From Crenothrix polyspora (GTDB lineage: Bacteria > Pseudomonadota > Gammaproteobacteria > Methylococcales > Methylomonadaceae): 55,992 bases of DNA. The position numbers and the translations under genes are program-made. The stretch lies in contig NZ_FUKI01000123.1 in NCBI RefSeq assembly GCF_900163755.1, forward strand, positions 1-55,992, written 5' to 3'. Below the pieces are notes generated by a model. The model saw only the letters and a list, made by a program, of their open reading frames with translations. It searched no databases and was not told the DNA's origin. Below, piece after piece: positions 38,388 through 48,100 of the stretch; within the stretch, counting starts at the first letter, position 1, and every line of letters begins with the position of its first letter.

Positions 38388-39284
38388 ATGTCTACACAAG
38401 ATGCCTATTACGTCCCGCACAAAGCGACTTGGCCCGTGATTGGCACGGCGGGTTTATTTTGCATGCTGGCCGGATTTGCAAATTTTTTAAATGGCTCATC
38501 CACGGGCGTGTTTTGGATGTTCACCGGCTTGTTGATTTTTATTATCATGCTGGTGGGTTGGTTTACCTTGCAATCCAGAGAAAGTGAAGCTGGTACGTTC
38601 AATGGCCAGGTTGGCACGTCTTATCGCATAGGCATGATGTGGTTCATTTTTTCCGAAATTGCGTTTTTTTGCGTATTTTTCGGGACGTTATGGTACACAC
38701 GTAATCTGTCTGTACCTTGGCTGGGTACAGGTACAACCAAAGAGTTTTTGCATCCTTTATTCGATGGTACATGGCCAACCAACGGACCAGAAAAATGGGG
38801 TCAGTTTGTTGCACCGGATGATCCTACGAAACTAGGCACACATACAGAAGCAGATTTTGAACCAATGGGTGCGTGGGGCTTGCCTTTCATTAACACCTTA
38901 TTACTGTTGAGCAGTGGTATAACCTGTACTTGGGCGCATCATGCCTTGATTAAACAAAATCGTGAAAAATTAATTCAGTGGCTGATTGCTACCGTTGCAT
39001 TAGGTTTTATTTTTGTGTTGTGCCAAGCGGTGGAATACCATGAAGCCTATGCAGAAGGCTTAACACTGGGTACGGGTATTTACGGGTCAACGTTTTTTAT
39101 GTTAACCGGTTTCCACGGTTTTCACGTTTGTGTGGGCGCAATAATTTTATCGGTGGTGTTGTTCCGCAGTTGGAAAGGTCACTTTACGCCAGATAACCAT
39201 TTCGCGTTTGAAGCAGCGGCCTGGTATTGGCATTTTGTTGACGTGGTGTGGTTGGGGTTATTTATCTTTGTGTATTTAATGTAA
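38388..39284 (+). CDS. coxC: Cytochrome c oxidase subunit III
   Basis: 298 residues with seven predicted helices. The family motifs are FISEIAFF-like (MWFIFSEIAFFCVFFGTL), the central LPFINTLLLLSSG, and the C-terminal TGFHGFHV and AWYWHFVDVVWL. An extended loop between helices III and IV, with Gly, Pro and Trp, is longer than in mitochondrial subunit III. AGAGGA precedes the ATG. Last gene before a strong terminator. Confidence 0.95.
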   Translation: MSTQDAYYVPHKATWPVIGTAGLFCMLAGFANFLNGSSTGVFWMFTGLLIFIIMLVGWFTLQSRESEAGTFNGQVGTSYRIGMMWFIFSEIAFFCVFFGTLWYTRNLSVPWLGTGTTKEFLHPLFDGTWPTNGPEKWGQFVAPDDPTKLGTHTEADFEPMGAWGLPFINTLLLLSSGITCTWAHHALIKQNREKLIQWLIATVALGFIFVLCQAVEYHEAYAEGLTLGTGIYGSTFFMLTGFHGFHVCVGAIILSVVLFRSWKGHFTPDNHFAFEAAAWYWHFVDVVWLGLFIFVYLM

Positions 39285-39304
39285 AATCCCTACAGCGGTC
39301 ATTT

Positions 39305-39339
39305 AAAAAAGCGCTGCCGAAAGACAGCGCTTTTTTTTT
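39305..39339 (+). terminator. Strong Rho-independent terminator of the cox operon
   Basis: GCGCTG (39311-39316), an 8-nt loop, CAGCGC (39325-39330), then nine T (39331-39339). The upstream A-run extends the stem with the T-run, giving a classical intrinsic terminator 20 nt past the coxC stop. Confidence 0.93.
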
Positions 39340-39407
39340 GCCTTGTTAATAAATGCGTTACGCCTTCAGGTTATGACAATACTGTACAGTCATACAGCGG
39401 ATAAATT

Positions 39408-39505
39408 GTAGAGTGGATTCACCACTAGGTAATCCACCGTAATACGTCTGCTTGATATTGATATTACCCGTTGATTGGCGGTTTGCTGGCGCGAAACCAC
39501 CCTAC
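39408..39505. repeat. Two-hairpin MITE-like element
   Basis: Ends GTAGAGTGG (39408-39416) and CCACCCTAC (39497-39505) are inverted, 8 of 9. Inside are hairpin GTGGATT/AATCCAC and hairpin GGCGGTTT/AAACCACC. This arrangement matches the widespread GTAGGGTGGATTA-type intergenic repeats. It lies between the cox terminator and the DUF2909 gene. Confidence 0.65.
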
Positions 39506-39531
39506 GAACTTTTGATTGACGATATAAGCTG

Positions 39532-39783
39532 TTATTGTTTTGATTGACTCGATGCTGCGTCGGGCTTGTGCATTTGCATACCCAAACCGTGCGGCTGCAC
39601 TAATCCCGATGCAACCGCGAGAAACAGCAAGACAAATAACAGGATAGAGATGCCTGAGCGCAGGGTTAAAGCCTGCATGATTTTTTCGGAATCAACACTG
39701 CTTTTGTGTTTGATCAAATAAAATAAGGCTCTGGCTAGGCTAGCAACAATAACAACAAAGGCAATAATAACGATGATTTTCAT
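39532..39783 (-). CDS. DUF2909-family twin-transmembrane protein
   Basis: 83 residues with two membrane helices (about 3-24 and 44-64) linked by a short charged loop containing KIMQALTLR, then a QPHGLGMQMH tail. This matches the small twin-transmembrane DUF2909 proteins usually coded next to SURF1 in oxidase loci. Here it is on the opposite strand, divergent from SURF1. Assembly-related function is inferred from context only. Confidence 0.75.
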   Translation of the reverse strand: MKIIVIIAFVVIVASLARALFYLIKHKSSVDSEKIMQALTLRSGISILLFVLLFLAVASGLVQPHGLGMQMHKPDAASSQSKQ

Positions 39784-39933
39784 GGAATTTTCGAAGTCAG
39801 TTTTGAGTAAAATGCGGGATATTCTCGGTGATTTTACCGACTATACCAATAATTTTAAACGGTGTTGTGTGTTGATGTACCGCGTATTAAATAACTGTGC
39901 TGATCTTTTTATTAAAAAAACAGGCTGGCCAAC

Positions 39934-40641
39934 GTGCATATACGCTGTAAATTAATACCGACCATCGCCTATCTGTGCGTATTGCCGGTATTGATAGGTT
40001 TAGGGATTTGGCAGTTAAATCGCGCGGAGCAGAAGCAGAATTTTTTTAAAATGCAAGCACACCGGTTACAATCACAGATTATTGATTTAACAACCGATAG
40101 CCAAGTGGATTTAACGCTTTTAAAATACAGTAAAGTGCGGGTGAGCGGGCATTATGATGGCACACATCAGTTTTTACTGGATAATCAAATCAGCGCCGGT
40201 GTGGCTGGCTATTTTGTGTTGACACCGTTTATATTGAACGGCAGCACGCAGGCGGTTTTGGTTAATCGAGGTTGGATAGCGTTAAAAGACCGCAGCCAAT
40301 TGCCACAAGTTGATGTTGTTGCCACACCGCAAACGCTACTGGGGCGTATTAATAGTTTTCCAGGCGTAGGGATAAAATTGGCAGGGGCAGAAATCCCTGC
40401 TAAAAGCTGGCCGTCGGTGGTGGGAGTGCTAGATAGCGCCGTGTTATCGACAACCGTAGGTTATACGATTATGCCTTTTCAAATTGAACTGGCCGATACA
40501 CAACCACAAGGTTACAAGCGCAAGTGGCAAGAAACCACAGTGATGCGCCCTGAACAACACACGGCTTATGCCGTACAATGGTTTGCTTTGGCGCTAACGC
40601 TAACCATTTTATTTATTCGCCACCGTGTTAAACGAGATTAA
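39934..40641 (+). CDS. SURF1-family cytochrome oxidase biogenesis protein
   Basis: 235 residues. An N-terminal helix (about 7-25, with the family motif GLGIWQLNRAEQK), a periplasmic domain with VSGHYD, LLDNQ, GYFVLTPF and VLVNRGWI, and a C-terminal helix preceded by HTAYAVQWFALA, the SURF1 hallmark. SURF1 aids heme a insertion into subunit I. GTG start; the first helix begins almost at once, supporting it. First gene of the operon that continues to ftsX. Confidence 0.9.
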   Translation: MHIRCKLIPTIAYLCVLPVLIGLGIWQLNRAEQKQNFFKMQAHRLQSQIIDLTTDSQVDLTLLKYSKVRVSGHYDGTHQFLLDNQISAGVAGYFVLTPFILNGSTQAVLVNRGWIALKDRSQLPQVDVVATPQTLLGRINSFPGVGIKLAGAEIPAKSWPSVVGVLDSAVLSTTVGYTIMPFQIELADTQPQGYKRKWQETTVMRPEQHTAYAVQWFALALTLTILFIRHRVKRD

Positions 40642-41402
40642 TGACTAAGCAACAGAAAAAAAATCGCCTTTTGATGATTGTTATTTTTGCCATGAGCATT
40701 ATTCCTTTTGGTGTCGCTTGGCACTTAAGTAAAAATGTGCAATTGCTGCATAACGATCATACCACCAATAAAGGCCAGCTAATTACGCCGCCAGTTACCA
40801 CCGAACACGCTGATTTACTGGCGCTGGATGCCGACTCAACACAAAAACTGCCCGATTTGGTGGGACGCTGGTTAATTGTCAATGTCATCCCGAAAAATAC
40901 CTGTGCCGCCATCTGTTTAAAGGCCATATTGGATACACGACAATTACAGTTAATGCTCAATAAAGACATGTTACGTACGCGGCGCATTGTCACCGTGTTT
41001 GAGAGTATGACGGCTGCGGCCAGTCAGCAATTATGGCTAAAAGAAGCGCTGATGTGGCGTTTGCTGGATAAGGGCGCTAAAACTGAGATCGAGCAGAACG
41101 CTGATGCCGCGCAATATAATAGCTTACTGAATCCAGTCAACAGCTTGGATGAGGCCTCGATAGCTAACATTATTGGCCAAGACGCTAAAGATGCGGCTTT
41201 GCAATCGGATTTAGTAAAAATAACACCCAGTGCTAGTCTGCGCCAAAAAATGATCGATATTAAAAAAGGTGTGATACCAGAAGGCATGCTGTTGCTAATA
41301 GATCCGTTGGGCAACATTATGATGCAATACGAACCGGGGTTTGACCCTTATAAAGTAAAAAGTGATCTCATGCACTTGCTGCGAATTTCACAAATAGGTT
41401 AG
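40641..41402 (+). CDS. Divergent Sco-like/thioredoxin-fold oxidase assembly protein
   Basis: 253 residues. An N-terminal membrane anchor (about 9-30) is followed by a periplasmic domain. A CxxxC pair, C88 and C92 in NTCAAICLK, follows a predicted strand (GRWLIVNVIP) as in Sco copper chaperones, and a final strand-turn (LLLIDPLGNIMM) supports the thioredoxin fold. The distal Sco copper-ligand His is not evident. Its start overlaps the SURF1 stop by one nt (TAATG). A role in copper or thiol handling for CuA is inferred from fold and operon. Confidence 0.7.
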   Translation: MTKQQKKNRLLMIVIFAMSIIPFGVAWHLSKNVQLLHNDHTTNKGQLITPPVTTEHADLLALDADSTQKLPDLVGRWLIVNVIPKNTCAAICLKAILDTRQLQLMLNKDMLRTRRIVTVFESMTAAASQQLWLKEALMWRLLDKGAKTEIEQNADAAQYNSLLNPVNSLDEASIANIIGQDAKDAALQSDLVKITPSASLRQKMIDIKKGVIPEGMLLLIDPLGNIMMQYEPGFDPYKVKSDLMHLLRISQIG

Positions 41403-41411
41403 TGGACTACT

Positions 41412-43310
41412 ATGTACAGAAAAGCGACTTTATTTAGCATTTTATTAGCATTATCCGTTATTCTAGCGGGTGCTTACGCACATTTCATACCAACAGCAAT
41501 GATCGGCACATTGCCCATACTCAAGCTTCATCAACATTTAGGCACCGTCTTGATGGTGGTGATCTTAATACTTACCCAACTATCTTGGACTCAAAAGCAC
41601 TGTCGTACCAGCGCAGTACTGTTGTCATTCGGTGCGTTATTTATGACGGGTGTGCAGATAGCTCTAGGTATTTGGACGCAGAAAATGCTTTCCATGCCTG
41701 TCATGATCACCGGCCATCTGCTGTTGTCGGTGCTGATTGTGGGCATGTTATTCCGGCTGTATTTACGTGTTCAAGTTAATCTCGATGTCAAAAAAGCGGC
41801 GGGTGGCTTGGCTGTGCTGGCTTGGCTTGGCCGTGGCTTGTTATTGGTGCAGATTGCTTTAGGTGCTTGGTTAACCACCAATCATGGTGGTGCCACCTGT
41901 GTGGGCTTTCCAGAATGTAACGGTTCATGGTGGCCGGAGGCCGATTATTACACTGCGCTTAATGTTGTACAGAGTTTTGTTACCGGCTATACCGGTGATA
42001 TAGCGTTTACGGCGCTGGTAGCGGTTAATCATCTGCACAGATTGGGTGCATTGCTGTGCTTTGTTGTTTTTAGTGCCATTGTGTTAACAGCAACCGTCAG
42101 TCATTATAAAGCGGTTCGTCGGGCTGGTGTATTGCTCAGCGCCTTACTGTGTGTGCAGATTGCGCTGGGTGTGCTGAGTTTAAAACTGGCCATGCCACAG
42201 CTGTGGATTGCACACGCACTGGTATCGGCATTACTGATGTTACCGTTAATTGCCATCAGTTTTTATGCACGTTACGGTTTTGCAGACGCACCGGCCACGC
42301 CAGCCATTGAGGTTGAGCGCCGTAAATCGCTTGATGAAGGAGCGGCGTACCGACCTGTTGAAGATATTTATATTCCGCCCAGCGAAGAATCGCTGTATTT
42401 GCGGCTTAAATCCCAGCTTAAAAAAACCCGTTCGGGTTTGGGTGGATTTTTAGCCAACTTGCCGATTGGTGCTAAATCGCTCAGTGGCGATTTGTTGGAA
42501 GATATTGAATCCAGTTTGCTCACCGCCGATGTCGGTATTGATGTCACCAATAAGATTGTCAGCCACTTAACAGAAACCTTAGATCGCCAACAGCTTAGCG
42601 ATGGCGCGGTAGTGTCGGCAGCACTCAAGCAGGAATTGTTGTCTATACTTAAACCGTGCAGCCATCCTTTACAGATTACTAAAAAAGATGGGCCTTTTGT
42701 TATTTTAGTAGTGGGGGTAAATGGTGTAGGTAAAACCACCACTATTGGTAAATTGGCCAAACGTTTGCAAGCCCAAGGCCACAGTGTCATGCTGGCAGCT
42801 GGCGATACCTTTAGAGCCGCCGCCGTTGAGCAATTGCAAGTGTGGGGGCAACGTAATAATATTCATGTGGTTGCCCAACATACCGGTGCAGACTCTGCCT
42901 CGGTTATTTATGATGCGGTGCAATCGGCGCAATCTAAAGGCGTTGATGTGCTGATTGCCGATACCGCAGGACGTTTACATACCAAAGCTAACCTCATGGA
43001 AGAGTTGAAAAAAGTAAAACGCATCATCGGCAAACACGATGCCAATGCGCCACACGAAGTATTACTGGTGTTAGACGCAGGGACAGGGCAAAATGCTTTA
43101 TCTCAAGCAAGATTATTTAATGAAACAGTGGCACTCACTGGCTTAGTAGTCACAAAACTGGACGGTACCGCCAAAGGCGGCGTTATGTTTGCATTAGCCA
43201 AGCAAATAGGCATTCCTATCCGTTTTATCGGCATTGGCGAAGGTATTGATGATTTACAAGACTTCAACGCTGAAAATTTTGTAGACGCACTGTTTGTCAA
43301 AGACGAATGA
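41412..43310 (+). CDS. CtaA (heme A synthase-like) - FtsY (SRP receptor GTPase) fusion protein
   Basis: One uninterrupted 632-residue ORF. Residues 1-285 form an eight-helix CtaA/COX15-like domain with histidines at 40/42, 102, 207/209 and 268, matching the four heme-ligand positions. The first half has lost the usual extracytoplasmic Cys loop, but the second keeps TNHGGATCVGFPECNG. A charged linker (about 286-330) leads to a complete FtsY NG domain: N-domain LKKTRSGLGGFL, G1 GVNGVGKTT (435-443), DTAGR (517-521), TKLDG (581-585), GIGEG. FtsY's acidic A domain is absent. No good internal RBS or ATG for separate FtsY was found; a TTG near codon 330 is the only weak candidate. ftsE follows by 4 nt. 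Confidence 0.88.
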   Translation: MYRKATLFSILLALSVILAGAYAHFIPTAMIGTLPILKLHQHLGTVLMVVILILTQLSWTQKHCRTSAVLLSFGALFMTGVQIALGIWTQKMLSMPVMITGHLLLSVLIVGMLFRLYLRVQVNLDVKKAAGGLAVLAWLGRGLLLVQIALGAWLTTNHGGATCVGFPECNGSWWPEADYYTALNVVQSFVTGYTGDIAFTALVAVNHLHRLGALLCFVVFSAIVLTATVSHYKAVRRAGVLLSALLCVQIALGVLSLKLAMPQLWIAHALVSALLMLPLIAISFYARYGFADAPATPAIEVERRKSLDEGAAYRPVEDIYIPPSEESLYLRLKSQLKKTRSGLGGFLANLPIGAKSLSGDLLEDIESSLLTADVGIDVTNKIVSHLTETLDRQQLSDGAVVSAALKQELLSILKPCSHPLQITKKDGPFVILVVGVNGVGKTTTIGKLAKRLQAQGHSVMLAAGDTFRAAAVEQLQVWGQRNNIHVVAQHTGADSASVIYDAVQSAQSKGVDVLIADTAGRLHTKANLMEELKKVKRIIGKHDANAPHEVLLVLDAGTGQNALSQARLFNETVALTGLVVTKLDGTAKGGVMFALAKQIGIPIRFIGIGEGIDDLQDFNAENFVDALFVKDE

Positions 43311-43314
43311 CGCT

Positions 43315-43971
43315 ATGTTAAAATTTGAACATGTAACCAAACGCTACCATGAAACCGGTGATGTCCTTAAAGATGTCACTTTTCATTTACAGCGCGGCGA
43401 AATTGCTTTTCTGACCGGTCATTCCGGTGCGGGTAAAAGTACGCTATTAAAACTAATTGCTTTGATTGAGCGCCCTACACGCGGACAGATTATTTTGGAT
43501 GGCCATAGTCTTAATCATATTAAAGAAAATCAGATACCTTATTTACGCCGTAAAATGGGCTTTATTTTTCAAGACTATAAGTTGCTACAAGACAGAACAG
43601 TATTTGATAATGTTGCCTTACCATTAGTAATAACCGGCCAAAGTCATCATGATATCGCCCGCAGAGTCAGAGCATCGTTGGATAAAGTCGGTTTGCTAGG
43701 TAAGGAACGCCAATACCCGTTAGCGCTGTCAGGTGGTGAGCAGCAACGTGTCGGTATTGCCAGAGCCGTGGTAAACAAACCACCATTAATTATCGCCGAC
43801 GAACCGACCGGTAACTTAGACCCGGAACTGTCAGCGGAAATTATGACTTTATTTGAAAGTTTTCAGCAAGTGGGTGTAACCGTATTAATTGCATCACACG
43901 ATCTTTTTTTGATTAAAAAGCTGAATCATCGTGTGTTAACGTTAGATCACGGGCAGCTGATTGCCAGTTAG
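43315..43971 (+). CDS. ftsE: Cell-division ABC ATPase FtsE
   Basis: 218 residues. With FtsX it drives septal peptidoglycan hydrolase activation. MLKFEHVTKRY matches the FtsE N-terminus. Walker A GHSGAGKST, Q-loop IFQDYKLL, signature LSGGEQQR, Walker [13 protein letters not shown] and switch ASHD are all intact. An in-frame TTG 21 nt upstream is inside ftsY and was rejected in favour of ATG 43315, 4 nt after the fusion stop. Confidence 0.95.
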   Translation: MLKFEHVTKRYHETGDVLKDVTFHLQRGEIAFLTGHSGAGKSTLLKLIALIERPTRGQIILDGHSLNHIKENQIPYLRRKMGFIFQDYKLLQDRTVFDNVALPLVITGQSHHDIARRVRASLDKVGLLGKERQYPLALSGGEQQRVGIARAVVNKPPLIIADEPTGNLDPELSAEIMTLFESFQQVGVTVLIASHDLFLIKKLNHRVLTLDHGQLIAS

Positions 43972-43974
43972 GTT

Positions 43975-44979
43975 ATGAAACAAAATAAGTCGACTAAACA
44001 TAGGCCGCAAACCAAGCCGAATAACAGTAAAAATAAAATCTCCGGCAGTGGTTTTTTCAGTAAAATTGAAGGTTATCGCGATCAACATGCGCACGCGTTA
44101 TTTTCTAGCCTAGGCCGTATGGTCGCCTCCCCTTTTGCTTCGATAGTAACAATTGTTGTATTGGCAATTACCATTTCGCTGGCCGGTGGTTTTTATATGC
44201 TGGTGGTGAATGTACAGCAATTAACCGGCAGCTTAGAAGACAGCAATCAAATTTCTTTATTTCTTAAAGATGACGTATCCGATGCCTACGCTGCTGAATT
44301 TGCTGACACCCTTAAACAAAATGTCAATGTTCAGTCGGTCACCATCATCAGTAAGGAAAAGGGCTTACAGGAGTTTGAAACTTACAGTGGTTTTGGTTCG
44401 GCAATTAATGCTTTAGAAGTCAATCCGTTACCTATTGTTGTTCAGGTATTACCCAAAGATACCCTGGTAGATGAACAAAGCTTAATCGCCTTGTTTGATG
44501 AGTTAAAACGCTCTGCTGAAGTAGATCAGGCACAAATGGATATGCAGTGGGTTAAACGCTTACAATCTATTGTTGCCATTGCTAAGCGCGGCACAACTTT
44601 ATTAGCTTTAATGCTAGCAATTGCCGTAATATTTGTTACTGGCAACACCATTCGCTTGGAAGTACATAATCGTCGAGACGAAATTGTCATTGCAAGGTTA
44701 GTGGGTGCAACCAATAGTTTTATTCAGCGACCTTTTTTGTACAACGGTTTTTGGATAGGTTTTGTCTCTGGCGTGATGGCCTGGTTTATTATTACCATCA
44801 TGATGTTGATTTTAAAACAGTCAGTAGAAAAACTTTCCGCACTTTACAATGATGCTTTCAAAATGCTGTTTTTCAGTTACTCGGAAACTTTTGTATTGCT
44901 AGGCATTTCCTGTTTACTGGCCGTGCTTGGCTCGTGTGCCGTTTTACAATTTCAACTACGTTATACAAAACTCAATTAA
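43975..44979 (+). CDS. ftsX: Cell-division protein FtsX
   Basis: 334-residue inner-membrane partner of FtsE. A long basic, Asn/Lys-rich cytoplasmic N-terminus (1-45) precedes helix 1 (about 57-80), a periplasmic domain (about 85-205) and three more helices, with the permease motif RDEIVIARLVGATNSFIQRPF. Starts 3 nt after ftsE. Last gene of the SURF1-to-ftsX operon; rpoH, which often follows ftsX, is elsewhere in the window. Confidence 0.94.
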   Translation: MKQNKSTKHRPQTKPNNSKNKISGSGFFSKIEGYRDQHAHALFSSLGRMVASPFASIVTIVVLAITISLAGGFYMLVVNVQQLTGSLEDSNQISLFLKDDVSDAYAAEFADTLKQNVNVQSVTIISKEKGLQEFETYSGFGSAINALEVNPLPIVVQVLPKDTLVDEQSLIALFDELKRSAEVDQAQMDMQWVKRLQSIVAIAKRGTTLLALMLAIAVIFVTGNTIRLEVHNRRDEIVIARLVGATNSFIQRPFLYNGFWIGFVSGVMAWFIITIMMLILKQSVEKLSALYNDAFKMLFFSYSETFVLLGISCLLAVLGSCAVLQFQLRYTKLN

Positions 44980-45037
44980 TAAAACCAGCAATGCTTAATG
45001 TTGTCCAGTTGTTATCTGCATTTGCTTCAATCATCGA

Positions 45038-45134
45038 CTATCCATTAAGCTGGGGCAAAATGCAATGCTGCGCTGTAGGTTGGGGTGACAGTGGGAACCC
45101 CAACCTAAAAACGTGTTCCAATTTAAATGGATAG
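45038..45134. repeat. Nested hairpin element between ftsX and the large membrane gene
   Basis: The outer arms CTATCCATTAA (45038-45048) and TTAAATGGATAG (45123-45134) pair with one bulge. The inner arms TAGGTTGGGGT (45076-45086) and ACCCCAACCTA (45097-45107) are a perfect 11-bp stem with a 10-nt loop. It sits between convergent genes, so it could also end both transcripts, but it lacks T-tracts. Confidence 0.65.
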
Positions 45135-45148
45135 CCCTAAAAATTCGA

Positions 45149-48100
45149 TTATTTTGATTCCTCATCAAAACTCAAAGGCTTGGTTTTAGCAACTGCCTTA
45201 TTCCACAAGCCGGTATACGAAAAACACTGCCAGCCCCATTGCAACCAGTTAAGCAACGACACCGCCAGCCAAAACGACCAGGCAAACATCAACAAGCGAT
45301 ACACCAGCAATGGCACGGTAATCAAGGTTGCGGTAGGCAAAGTAGACAAACTAGCGTCCTGATACCAGTTTAAATGATTCGCCGTAGACTGATTGCCGGT
45401 AATTTGCATATCTGGCGATGCGCCTAACAAGCCCTGCCCTACCGCAAACAATAACACGCCCAACGACAATAACGTCAACATAGCCAACACGGATTGCAAG
45501 GTATTAAAGTGCCGAAATTCGCTTGCTGATTGCCGAGAACGCCAGCCCAATAGCAATAACCAGACAATAACGACACCGGCAAACTCATGTGGAATCTGGC
45601 TAAGACCGATCAACAATAAAAACCAGTGCCTGGCTTTTAACGGTGTAAGCGGCACTTTACCCAAACCTACTGACAGCAGCAGCAACACAATCAACACACC
45701 CCAAAACAACACCGCAGGCCCCATGGTCGGGCCAAAAGCAAACAACAACCAGCGATTTTCAGCCAAACTGACATGCAGATTGGTGTTAACGCTGTCGCGG
45801 CCTAAATCAATTTGTGGCGTGGTCAACAGCGTCCGCATAGCAATAGGCTCTTGCCAAATCACCTGAACCTCTTGCTTGCCAGGGTTAACCGGCAAGGTCA
45901 GTTTTCTGCCTTCCTGACGGATCGGCAACGACTGGCCATTCATCGACACCGATTGCAAGGTCGCGGTTTCCGGCAACATTAAAGTATGCTGCGCACCTTG
46001 CGAACTGCGTAAGGTAAACTTTAATTGGGTATCTTGGCTACGAATGCTCGGCGTTACCTGCACATCGCTATTGTCTATGGTTAAAGTCTGGCCTTCCACT
46101 GATTGCGGGCGGGTAATCTGCAAACTGAGTTTTTCACCGGGCCAAGGATGCCATTCCGGTAGCCATTGGCCTTCACTTTGCAAGTGCATCATGGCGATAC
46201 CGGTGGGTACAACATGCCAGATCGGACTGATATTGGCTTGCCAGACTTCAACCCACTGATCGGTTTGAGTGGCCAGCAGTGATAAAGTATCGGCTTTTTC
46301 TAAGCTAGATTCCCATTGCAACTCGGTTTGCTGAGCGGCCATATTAACATCAACCGCACCCGATTTAACCGTGATGCCTGGCGTGGTAATCGACTCACCG
46401 ACCAACAACGGCACGCTTAAAATAATCCCAGAATCGGCTGGTGATAACCGGACAATATGGGTAATGACCCGCCAATCCAAACCCAGTTGCAACTGCCGTT
46501 CTATCCTGACAAACGGCGGCAGATTAACACTGGACAGCTGTGCCGGTGTTGTACCGTTGGCTTCTATCGGTTTGGCCACACGGGTAAATTGCAGCTGATT
46601 TTCCACTTGACCGTTATCTTGTAGACCACTGACATCCCAGTCGGTACGCTCTACAGTGACTTGATTGGGTTTGAGCGCAAACGGCAGCGTAAAGCTACCC
46701 AGCAACGGCGGTACACCGCGTAATACCACCTGATGGCCACCTTCAGGCAGATTAATCCACAGGCCATTATTGTCCCGATACAAACCTTGCGCCACCGCAC
46801 CATCAACCATCACTTGATTAGGAAACCATTGTTCGTAATCCACCGGCAACGGAATCGCCACCGATTGCTGGGCATGAATTTGCAAGCTGATCGCCAGTTC
46901 TTTGTCGCTAATCACTACCGACATTTGTGGGATTTGTGCACACGTAGGCAAACAATCGGGCGCTTCCAATAAGCGGGCTTTTAACTCGTCCAGTACTGCT
47001 TGTGCGGGAAAATCCGCATGCGCTTGTTGGCTAGGCATAGCCAGCATAGGCACTACTGAAAACCACAGCAACGCAGGCAATAAAGCTTTTGGGTTAAGTT
47101 TAACTTTATCCAACAACCCAAACAACCGTAGCGCCAACGCCAATACCAAACCTACGCGGATAAAATTAAACACCATACTCATCATCGGTGACAAATACCA
47201 TAAGCGCATTTGCTGGCTTGCATCTACCGAACCATTCCACGATAACATCACTTTATGCCATTGCCATTGCGGCAAACCTGGACCGGTTTGTACTTTGGCT
47301 TTGGGGTCAATGCGTTCAAAGCTGGTCATATCAGCAACACTCGAACCTACATCACTCTCACCACCACGCATAGTATGCTCAAACATTTTATCCAGCGATC
47401 TATTTTTGCATTCCACTTGAAGCTCTGCGACGGGTTCTTGACAATGTGAAACAAGTCTATTGATACACTCCGCATCTCCCTGACATACCTTTTGCAATTT
47501 ACGTTCTACTTCTTGACTAGCTGTATCTATCGATTGCTTAGCTTCTGCCGATAAACCAGACTGAAGCTGAGGCTGAGTTTCAGCTATCGCCGGTGCCGCC
47601 GCTGTAACGGAATCATAGGGTTGCTGTTCAGGAATAATACTACGTGAGGCGTTATGAGATATGCCTGGCGTGCTTCTGACAAAACCATTACCGCCGCCAT
47701 CAATACCAAGACCCCATGAAGAATATTCTAACTGTGGATAAAGCCCTATACGCACTTGAGTTATCATAAAAGGGATAGCAATCAAAATCAGTACTAAACC
47801 AAATATCCAGCGACAACTGTCAATCAGCTTAGAAAACCGGTTGACCGGCAATACCTTAACCAACGCAGTAGCCGCCAGAATAAGCAACCAGATATAACGT
47901 GGCGATTCCGGTTCATGCCAGATTAACGCCAGGGTGAGCAAGGCAAACACGCCCCATTGCACATCAAATAATTTGGCTATCGCCAACGCTACAATCAATA
48001 CCAAAAAGAAATCCAGCAAATTCCAGCGCGACACCCAGCTATCCGGTACGTTATCCACACCAGTTGCTGCCAGCAAATGCCAACCGGGCGGCAAATTCAG

